Positions 44,313 to 51,075 of a stretch of DNA of 64,000 nt are shown one piece after another (the first letter of the stretch is position 1; each line of letters opens with the position of its first letter). The translations under genes and the position numbers were made by a program. The DNA lies in contig NZ_FOFJ01000003.1 in NCBI RefSeq assembly GCF_900110885.1, positions 151,811 through 215,810 on the forward strand, given 5' to 3'. Source of the stretch: Azotobacter beijerinckii. GTDB lineage: Bacteria > Pseudomonadota > Gammaproteobacteria > Pseudomonadales > Pseudomonadaceae. The notes beneath the pieces are model-generated. The model was not told the origin of the DNA. It saw only the letters and a program-made list of their open reading frames with translations, and did not search any database.

Positions 44313-45879
44313 GCGGCGCCGGTCCGTTCCGGCCGCGGCGCTGGGACTGGCGGTGGCCCTGGCCAGCCTGCCGGCCGCGGCGGCCTGGGACGCGAAGTAC
44401 TACAACCCGCAGCCGCAGGACGGCGACGTGATCCTGCCGATGCCCTGCGGCGGCGCCATGGCCTGGCGCCAGGTGCGCGTGCCGATGGCCAGCCCGCTCG
44501 ACGACTACGCGATCACCCTGGGCCAGGACAGCGAGGAGTGGGGCTACCTCGAGCAGGCGCGGCCGACCCACATCGCCGGCAGCTTCAGCGTCGCCAAGCC
44601 CGCGCCGGGGCGCTACTACCTGCTGGCCAAGTACGAGGTCAACGAGCTGCAGTACCACGCCGTAATGGACGGCCAGTGCCCCGAGCCCTCGGCCCAGCTG
44701 CGCCTGCCGCAGACCGGGGTGAGCTGGTTCGACGCGGTCGCCTTCACCGACCGCTACAACCTCTGGCTGCGCCAGAACGCCGCGGACAAGCTGCCCAGGG
44801 AGGACGGCGTGGCCGGCTTCCTGCGCCTGCCCACCGAGGTCGAGTGGGAGTTCGCCGCACGCGGCGGCCTGGCGGTGTCCCAGGCGGAGTTCCGCGACGT
44901 TCGTTTCCCCATGCCGGAGGGGATCAACGCCTATGCCTGGTTCGCCGGCGCGCAATCGGCCAACGGCAAGCTGCAACTGGCCGGCCTGCTCAAGCCCAAT
45001 CCGCTCGGCCTGCACGACGTGCTCGGCAACGTCGACGAGATGCTCTTCGAGCCCTTCCACCTGAACAAGCTGGACCGCCAGCACGGCCAGGCCGGCGGCT
45101 ACATCCTGCGCGGCGGCAACTACCTGACCCCGCAGGCCGAGCTGCGCACCGCGCTGCGCCAGGAGCAGCCTTACTACGCCGGCGACGGCAGCGCGCAGAA
45201 CCGCCTGAAGACCAGCGGTTTCCGCCCCGCCTTGGTGGCGCCGGCGCTGACCTCCCGCGAGCGGATCAAGCAGGTCGAGGCCGACTGGAAGAAGCTCGGC
45301 GTGCCCCGCCCCGAGGCCCCGGCGGAATCCGGCGAGCGCCCGGCCGGCCAGGACCCGGCGACCCGGATCGCCAGCCTCGCCGAAGGCGTGCAGGACGATG
45401 CGCTCAAGCAGCAGCTGGAGAAACTGCGCAGCGACCTGCGCGCCAACACCCAGGCGCGCGACGAACAGCGCGACCAGGCGATCCGCTCCGAGCTGCAGCT
45501 GGGCGCCTTCCTCTGCACCAAGCTGAAAGACGACGGGCTCTTCCTCGACACCCTCGAAGGCAATTACAGTCGCAGCTGCGGCGCCGGCGGCACGGAGCCC
45601 CAGGCCCGCTGCGAGGCGCGCCGGGAGCAGCTGGACGGCCATCGCAAGGTGCTCGATTTCATGCTCAACTACTACGCTGACAGCGTGGTTGGCACCGCCC
45701 TGAACTACAGCCCGGCGACCGTCGAACCCCAGGTCGGCCTGGTCGCGCAACAGCTGGCCGCGCGGGGCAAGAGCAACCTGCGCAGTTACCTCGACACCCA
45801 CTGGAACAACCTGCGCACCTACCTGAAGAACGGCAAGGTGGCGCGCGCCCACTGGCTGCAATCCTGCAAAACCCTCTGA
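44269..45879 (+). CDS. Exported SUMF1/formylglycine-generating-enzyme-like protein
   Basis: 536 residues from a GTG preceded by AGGAGG 5 bp away, so the 44-bp overlap with the permease gene is well supported. An N-terminal signal ends near residue 39 (SLPAAAAWD). Residues 45-325 match the SUMF1 fold: VSWFDAVAFTDRYNLWL, FLRLPTEVEWEFAARGG, ANGKLQLAGLLKPNPLGLHD, DVLGNVDEMLFEPF and GYILRGGNYLT. Members with the fold but without the formylglycine cysteine pair act as binding domains; I do not see the paired catalytic cysteines at the expected spot, so a binding role is more likely. A coiled-coil stretch (340-420) and a cysteine-containing tail follow. It lies 21 bp before the first lipoprotein gene. 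Confidence 0.8.
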   Translation: MRFTFNRRKACGISERRRSVPAAALGLAVALASLPAAAAWDAKYYNPQPQDGDVILPMPCGGAMAWRQVRVPMASPLDDYAITLGQDSEEWGYLEQARPTHIAGSFSVAKPAPGRYYLLAKYEVNELQYHAVMDGQCPEPSAQLRLPQTGVSWFDAVAFTDRYNLWLRQNAADKLPREDGVAGFLRLPTEVEWEFAARGGLAVSQAEFRDVRFPMPEGINAYAWFAGAQSANGKLQLAGLLKPNPLGLHDVLGNVDEMLFEPFHLNKLDRQHGQAGGYILRGGNYLTPQAELRTALRQEQPYYAGDGSAQNRLKTSGFRPALVAPALTSRERIKQVEADWKKLGVPRPEAPAESGERPAGQDPATRIASLAEGVQDDALKQQLEKLRSDLRANTQARDEQRDQAIRSELQLGAFLCTKLKDDGLFLDTLEGNYSRSCGAGGTEPQARCEARREQLDGHRKVLDFMLNYYADSVVGTALNYSPATVEPQVGLVAQQLAARGKSNLRSYLDTHWNNLRTYLKNGKVARAHWLQSCKTL

Positions 45880-45900
45880 TCGGAGAAGGCGAGACTAGAC

Positions 45901-46614
45901 ATGATGGTGGCCTCGTTCACGGCTAAACGAATCGCTTGGGCGACCCTCGCCCTGCTGCTGGCGGGCTGCCAGACCATGGGCGCTCCCGGGGGAGGACAGA
46001 CCGACCCGCGGCTGGCCAACAGCAGCTCGGCGCAGTTCTTCAGCAAATCCGGCTGGCAGGCCTGCGCCGGCGGCGCGGTGGTCGGCGTGCTGGCCTGCCA
46101 GCTGGCCAACCCGGACCGCAAGGGCGCCTGCATGGCCACCGCGGCGGTGGTCGGCTGCGGCGTCGGGATGGGCGCCAACTACTACCTCGACCAGCGCCGA
46201 AGCCAGTACGCCAATGCCGAACAGCGCCTCGACGTGGCCATCGCCGATGTGCGCAAGGACAACCTCGAGCTGCAGGACCTGAGCCGTACCGCGCGCACGG
46301 TGATCGCCGACGACCGCCAGAGCATCGCGATGATCCAGCGCGACATCGCCGCCAAGCGGGTGCAGAGGGCCCATGCCCAGCAGCGCCTGGCCAAGGTCGA
46401 CGCCAACCTGGTGTTCCTGCGCGACAAGCTGGCCAACGCCCGCACCAAGCAGCAGGAATGGCGCAAGGTGGCCGCCGCCGAGCGCAGCAGCGCCAGCGCC
46501 GCGCGGCTCGACACCCTGAACGCCGAGATCAACAGCATGCAGCGGCAGATCGGCTCGCTGGAAGCCGAGATCGACCAGCTCTACAAACAACGCTCCGCCA
46601 TTCGCCTGGGTTGA
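45901..46614 (+). CDS. Lipoprotein with glycine-zipper and coiled coil
   Basis: 237 residues. The signal sequence ends in the lipobox LLAGC with C23 as the acylated residue. A glycine/alanine-rich segment (GGAVVGVLACQLANP then AAVVGCGVGMGANYYLD, about 57-97) resembles glycine-zipper domains. Residues 100-235 are a long charged coiled coil (for example ARLDTLNAEINSMQRQIGSL). It is therefore an envelope protein attached to a membrane by lipid, with a helical stalk. No function is assigned. It is 4 bp before the second lipoprotein gene; the in-frame ATG ATG start is ambiguous by one codon. Confidence 0.75.
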   Translation: MMVASFTAKRIAWATLALLLAGCQTMGAPGGGQTDPRLANSSSAQFFSKSGWQACAGGAVVGVLACQLANPDRKGACMATAAVVGCGVGMGANYYLDQRRSQYANAEQRLDVAIADVRKDNLELQDLSRTARTVIADDRQSIAMIQRDIAAKRVQRAHAQQRLAKVDANLVFLRDKLANARTKQQEWRKVAAAERSSASAARLDTLNAEINSMQRQIGSLEAEIDQLYKQRSAIRLG

Positions 46615-46617
46615 ACC

Positions 46618-47115
46618 ATGCACCGATTTTCCCGAGTCCTGTCCCTTCTCGCCGTCACCCTGCCGCTCGGCGCCTGCGCGGTGAGCCCGCAGGAGTGCGA
46701 TCCGCGCAACGCCGATGCCGGCTTCGCCACCAAGTTCGGCTGCAACACGCAGGGCGGCTACGCCCAGCGCATCGAGCAGAAGGAGAAGATCCTGCTCGAC
46801 GAGCGCAAGACCAACCAGTTGTTCCGCGACACCTATGCCGCCCTCGACAAGGAGCGCAGCGAGGTCGGCCGCGAGCTGGACCGCCAGCGCAGCGATTACG
46901 CCGCGCTCAACAAGGCGATGAGCGCGCTGCTCGCCGAACTCAAGCAGAAGACCCGCGGCAACCAGCGCCTGCAGGGCGAGATCGCCGCGCTGGAAAAGGA
47001 AATGGCCGGCATCAACCGGCAGGACAACAATGCGGCCGTGGCGCAGAAACAATATGAACTGCAGAAATTGCGCACCCGGCTCGCCGGCCTCGAAGGCGAC
47101 CTGGGTCTGCGCTGA
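46618..47115 (+). CDS. Small coiled-coil lipoprotein
   Basis: 165 residues. The signal sequence has the lipobox PLGAC with C20 acylated. Residues 55-160 form a coiled coil (RIEQKEKILLDERKTNQ, then LQGEIAALEKEMAG and KQYELQKLRTRLAGLE). In layout it is a shorter version of the preceding lipoprotein without the glycine zipper, so the pair may form a heteromeric stalk. It starts 4 bp after the first lipoprotein gene and ends 24 bp before the last gene of the cluster. Confidence 0.74.
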   Translation: MHRFSRVLSLLAVTLPLGACAVSPQECDPRNADAGFATKFGCNTQGGYAQRIEQKEKILLDERKTNQLFRDTYAALDKERSEVGRELDRQRSDYAALNKAMSALLAELKQKTRGNQRLQGEIAALEKEMAGINRQDNNAAVAQKQYELQKLRTRLAGLEGDLGLR

Positions 47116-47139
47116 ACCGCTCCCGCAAGCAAGGCGACC

Positions 47140-48972
47140 ATGAAGCGAATCACCCGTTTATCCAGCGCCACGCGCAGCGCGGCGGATGCCCTGGCCGGCC
47201 ACGCGGAACTGGTGGCCATCCTGCGGCGTTACCTGCCGCCGAGCACCGCGGCCCTGTTCGCCAAGCCCAAGCAGGCCGAAGGCGACATCGTCGAGTGGTA
47301 CTCGGACCTCGGCGGCCAGCCGGTGCCCTTCGCGGAGCTGGCGCCGCAGGAGGCGCGGCAGGTTCGCCAGCTGCTCGACGAGCGCCTGGCCTCCATCGCG
47401 CAGCTGGCCGAGCGTCTCGACGGGCAGGGCGAGGACGGCCGGCGCCAGGCCGAGCTGCTGCGCCAGGCCGCCCGCTACCCGGACACCGCGACCCTCTATG
47501 CGCTGAACGGCCAGCCGCTGGTGACCTTCTGGGGCGGCGGCGCACCGCCTGCTCCGCCGCCCTTGCCGGCCGGCATCCCCGGCCCGGCGGCAGCGGTGGC
47601 CGGCGCCGCGGCGCCCCTGCTGGCGGCCGGGGCGGTGCAGCGCCGCTGGTGGCCCTGGCTGTTGCTGTTCGCGCTGTTGCTGGCCCTGCTGGCCACCCTC
47701 TGGTGGTGGTTGCTCGGTCGCGAAGAGCCGCTGGAGCCGCTCGCCGCGACCGAACCGCCGGCCGTCCAGGAAAAACCGCAGCCGACCGAGGAGCCGAAAA
47801 AGCCCGAGGAGAAGACGCCGCCTGCGCCGGAGGTCCCGCCGGAGCCCGAGCCCGAGCCGGTGCCCGAAGCGAAACCGGAGCCCGAACCCGTGGTGCCGCC
47901 GGTGCCCGTGGTGAAACCGGAGCCCAAGGTCGACGCCGTGGTGCCGCCCAAACCCGAGCCGAAGGTGGAACCCAAGCCCAAGCACGAGCCGGTGGTACCG
48001 CCCAAACCCGAGCCGAAACCGGAACCCAAGCCCGAGCCGAAGCCCGAGCCGAAGCCCGAACCCAAACCCAAACCGGAGCCGAAACCCGAGCCCAAGCCGG
48101 ACCCGGTCGAGCTGGCGCACAAGCGCATCGCCGCGGCGGGCAGCAACTGCACCACGCTGCAGCAACTGTTCAGCCAGGACCCGCAGGTCAAGCAGAACCC
48201 GGCCTTGCGCGCCGAGGTCGAGGAGAAGCTGAAGCAGCAGTGCCGGCAGCAGTTGATCGTCAATGCCAAGAACCTCTGCCCGGAAGAGCGACCCAAGGAG
48301 CTGGCGCCGGAACTGGCGATCGTCTTCGACGCCTCGGGCTCGATGGACATCAGCCTGCTGGCGACCAAGCAGGAGGTCGACCGGGCAGTGATGATGCAGG
48401 GCATGACCGACATCGCCGCGCGCCTGCTGCTGGGCGGCAACCCGGGGATCGACACCACCGGTCACCTCTACCGCGAGCCCAAGCGCATCACCGCGGCCAA
48501 GCAGGCGACCACCGCGGTGGTCCAGAACCTGCCCAGCGACGTCAGCGCCGGCCTGGTGCTGGTCGAGCGCTGCCCCAGTTCGCGCAGCATGGGTTTCTTC
48601 GCCCCGGCCCAGCGCGGCGGCCTGCTCGGGCGCCTGAACTCCATCGAGCCGGTGGAGGGCACGCCGCTGGCCGACGGCGTCGCCAAGGCCGGGCAGATGC
48701 TCGACGGCGTCAACCGCGAGTCGGTGATGGTGGTGGTTTCCGACGGCGAGGAGAGTTGCCACCAGGACCCCTGCGCGGTGGCCCGCGACCTGGCGCGGCG
48801 CAAGCCGCACCTGAAGATCAATGTGGTCGACATCGCCGGCACCGGCGCCGGCAACTGCCTGGCCCAGATCACCGGCGGCCGGGTGTTCAACGCCAGGAAC
48901 GCCGGCGAACTGGCCGCGATGACCCGCCAGGCCGCCCAGGACGTGCTGCCGCCGGCGCATTGCCGGCAGTGA
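47140..48972 (+). CDS. Membrane-anchored VWA protein with Pro-Glu-Pro-Lys repeats
   Basis: 610 residues. The cytoplasmic N-terminus (1-165) has EWYSDLGGQPVPF (52-64) and LYALNGQPLVTFWG (119-132), the same blocks as in the SrfA-like protein. A tryptophan-rich membrane helix lies at 170-190. A linker of about 110 residues (215-322) is built of PEPK units and is rigid or extended. The C-terminal VWA domain (about 390-605) has a complete metal site: D397-A-S399-G-S401, GTPLADG and VVVSDGEES. Several cysteines (NCTTL, CRQ, NLC, CPSS, CHQDPC, NCLAQ) suggest periplasmic disulfides. It is the last gene of the cluster, followed by a hairpin. Confidence 0.82.
   Translation: MKRITRLSSATRSAADALAGHAELVAILRRYLPPSTAALFAKPKQAEGDIVEWYSDLGGQPVPFAELAPQEARQVRQLLDERLASIAQLAERLDGQGEDGRRQAELLRQAARYPDTATLYALNGQPLVTFWGGGAPPAPPPLPAGIPGPAAAVAGAAAPLLAAGAVQRRWWPWLLLFALLLALLATLWWWLLGREEPLEPLAATEPPAVQEKPQPTEEPKKPEEKTPPAPEVPPEPEPEPVPEAKPEPEPVVPPVPVVKPEPKVDAVVPPKPEPKVEPKPKHEPVVPPKPEPKPEPKPEPKPEPKPEPKPKPEPKPEPKPDPVELAHKRIAAAGSNCTTLQQLFSQDPQVKQNPALRAEVEEKLKQQCRQQLIVNAKNLCPEERPKELAPELAIVFDASGSMDISLLATKQEVDRAVMMQGMTDIAARLLLGGNPGIDTTGHLYREPKRITAAKQATTAVVQNLPSDVSAGLVLVERCPSSRSMGFFAPAQRGGLLGRLNSIEPVEGTPLADGVAKAGQMLDGVNRESVMVVVSDGEESCHQDPCAVARDLARRKPHLKINVVDIAGTGAGNCLAQITGGRVFNARNAGELAAMTRQAAQDVLPPAHCRQ
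47779..48105 (+). repeat. Coding repeat for Pro-Glu-Pro-Lys units
   Basis: Tandem 12-bp units of the CCC-GAG-CCG-AAG kind, most regular from about 48001 to 48105, encode the linker of the VWA protein. Third-position changes break perfect identity, so it is a selected protein repeat more than a recent slippage product. Confidence 0.8.
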
Positions 48973-48982
48973 GCGCTGTCTG

Positions 48983-49024
48983 AGCCGCACAGCGCCGCGT
49001 TTCGGGCGGCGCTCGCGGCTTTGT
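48983..49024 (+). terminator. Hairpin terminator after the srf-like cluster
   Basis: AGCGCCGC (48991-48998) pairs with GCGGCGCT (49006-49013), enclosed by AGCCGC (48983-48988) and GCGGCT (49015-49020), followed by TTG. The stem is strong, the T tract poor. Confidence 0.6.
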
Positions 49025-49143
49025 GCCCGGGTGCCTTGAAAGCGCCGGCCGCACTGGGCACAGTCGGAGCCCGGCCGCGGCCCTGTCCGGGCGCCGGGTT
49101 CCGCTGGCGTTTCCACTCAACCGTCACTGTCCAGGATTTCTTC

Positions 49144-50505
49144 ATGTCCCTCGATATCGTCATCCTCGCCGCCGGCCAGGGCACGCGCATGCGTTCCGCC
49201 CTGCCGAAAGTCCTGCACCCGGTCGCCGGCAACTCGATGCTCGGCCATGTCGTCGCCACGGCCCGCCAGCTGGCGCCGCAGGGTATCCACGTGGTGATCG
49301 GGCACGGCGCGGAGCGGGTGCGCGAGGCGCTGGCGGCGGACGACCTGAACTTCGTCCTGCAGGCCGAGCAGCTCGGCACCGGGCACGCCGTGGCCCAGGC
49401 GCTGCCGGCGCTGTCGGCCGAGCGGGTGCTGATCCTCTACGGCGACGTGCCGCTGATCGAGGCGGACACCCTGCAGCGCCTGCTGGCGCAGGTCGGCCCG
49501 GACCGCCTGGCCCTGCTCACCGTGGACCTGGTCGACCCCAGCGGCTACGGGCGGATCGTCCGCGATGCCGCCGGGCAGGTCGTCGCCATCGTCGAGCACA
49601 AGGACGCGACCCCCGAGCAGCGCGCCATCTGCGAGGGCAACACCGGCATCCTCGCGGTGCCCGGCGCGCGCCTGGCCGACTGGCTGGGGCGGCTGTCCAA
49701 CGACAACGCCCAGGGCGAGTTCTACCTCACCGACGTGATCGCCATGGCGGTGGCCGACGGCCTGACGGTCGCCACCGAGCAGCCGCTGGACGCCCTGGAA
49801 GTGCAGGGCGCCAACGACCGTATCCAGCTCGCCCAGCTGGAGCGCCACTACCAGTTGCGCGCCGCGCGCCGGCTGATGGCTCAAGGCGTGACCCTGCGCG
49901 ACCCGGCGCGTTTCGATCTGCGCGGCGAAGTCAGCGTCGGCCGCGACGTGCTGATCGACGTCAACGTGATCCTCGAAGGCCGGGTGACGATCGAGGACGG
50001 GGTGGAGATCGGCCCGAACTGCACGATCAAGGACAGCACCCTGCGCCGGGGCGCCCAGGTCAAGGCCAACAGCCACCTGGACGGCGCCGAGCTGGGCGAG
50101 GGTGCCGACTGCGGGCCCTTCGCCCGCCTGCGGCCGGGCGCGGTGCTCGGCGCCGGGGCCCACGTCGGCAACTTCGTCGAGCTGAAGAACGCGGTGCTGG
50201 GCGAGGGCGCCAAGGCCGGGCACCTGTCCTACCTGGGCGATGCCGAGATCGGTGCGCGGACCAACATCGGCGCCGGCACCATCACCTGCAACTACGACGG
50301 CGCCAACAAGTTCAAGACGGTGATGGGCGAGGACGTGTTCGTCGGCTCGAACAGCGCGCTGGTCGCCCCGGTCACCCTCGGCGACCGCGCCACCACCGGC
50401 GCCGGCTCGGTGATCACCGAGGACGTACCGGCCGACAGCCTGGCCCTCGGCCGCGGCCGCCAGCGCAATATCGAAGGCTGGCAGCGTCCCCAGAAGAAAC
50501 GTTGA
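49144..50505 (+). CDS. glmU: Bifunctional GlmU (GlcN-1-P acetyltransferase / GlcNAc-1-P uridyltransferase)
   Basis: 453 residues. The N-terminal pyrophosphorylase domain (1-228) has [20 protein letters not shown] and [11 protein letters not shown]. The C-terminal left-handed beta-helix (252-453) has hexapeptide repeats and the acetyltransferase block [20 protein letters not shown]. It makes UDP-GlcNAc for peptidoglycan and LPS. In P. aeruginosa glmU directly follows atpC; here 18 kb intervene. ATG 49144 gives the standard start [11 protein letters not shown]; the in-frame extension upstream is not coding-like. Confidence 0.97.
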   Translation: MSLDIVILAAGQGTRMRSALPKVLHPVAGNSMLGHVVATARQLAPQGIHVVIGHGAERVREALAADDLNFVLQAEQLGTGHAVAQALPALSAERVLILYGDVPLIEADTLQRLLAQVGPDRLALLTVDLVDPSGYGRIVRDAAGQVVAIVEHKDATPEQRAICEGNTGILAVPGARLADWLGRLSNDNAQGEFYLTDVIAMAVADGLTVATEQPLDALEVQGANDRIQLAQLERHYQLRAARRLMAQGVTLRDPARFDLRGEVSVGRDVLIDVNVILEGRVTIEDGVEIGPNCTIKDSTLRRGAQVKANSHLDGAELGEGADCGPFARLRPGAVLGAGAHVGNFVELKNAVLGEGAKAGHLSYLGDAEIGARTNIGAGTITCNYDGANKFKTVMGEDVFVGSNSALVAPVTLGDRATTGAGSVITEDVPADSLALGRGRQRNIEGWQRPQKKR

Positions 50506-50513
50506 GAAAACCC

Positions 50514-51056
50514 ATGACGACCCAAGCGAAACCCAACGCGTTCATCCTGCGCATCGAACTGCTCGATTTCGAGCCCGTGATCCATCGCCAGGTGAAGGTG
50601 CCGGCCGACCTGACGCTCGTCGACCTGCACGAGTGCATCCAGCAGGCCATGGGCTGGGAGAACGCGCATCTGTACGGATTCCGGATCGGCCGTACCCACT
50701 ATGGGCCGGACGGGGACGGCGTTCTGGAGGACGATGTCGGGCTGCTCGAGGCGCTCGGCCGGGGCCGGACGCTCTACTACACCTACGACTTCGGCGACTC
50801 CTGGGAGCACAAGATCACCGTCGAGAAGCGACTCGCCGGCGACCCCCTGCAGCCGCGGTACGTCTGCCTGGCTGCCACCAATGCCTGTCCGCCGGAGGAC
50901 ATCGGCGGCGTCTTCGGCTACCTGAACTATCTCGAGGCCGTCGCCGATCCGCAGCATCCGGAGCACGAGGATTACCTCGAATGGTTCGACGAGCCCCTCG
51001 ATCCCGCGGCCTGCGATCTGGACGAGATCAACCGGCGGCTGGCCGTCCTGGAATAG
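50514..51056 (+). CDS. Plasmid pRiA4b ORF-3-like protein
   Basis: 180 residues. It has the family's usual blocks: FILRIELLDFEPVIHRQVKV at the start, LHECIQQAMGWENAHLYGF, and LYYTYDFGDSWEHKITVEKR in the centre, ending in an acidic tail. The family is widespread on plasmids and in accessory DNA, and its activity is not established. It starts 8 bp after glmU and ends 19 bp before the helicase gene, so it may be read from the glmU promoter. The ATG 50514 is the only start that keeps it clear of glmU. Confidence 0.85.
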   Translation: MTTQAKPNAFILRIELLDFEPVIHRQVKVPADLTLVDLHECIQQAMGWENAHLYGFRIGRTHYGPDGDGVLEDDVGLLEALGRGRTLYYTYDFGDSWEHKITVEKRLAGDPLQPRYVCLAATNACPPEDIGGVFGYLNYLEAVADPQHPEHEDYLEWFDEPLDPAACDLDEINRRLAVLE

Positions 51057-51075
51057 ACATGAAGGATTTTCGCGC

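Noticed and set aside
47779..48105. Regular 12-bp DNA repeats as a CRISPR-like array
   Set aside because: They are in frame, encode Pro-Glu-Pro-Lys units within an intact VWA protein, and have no spacers.
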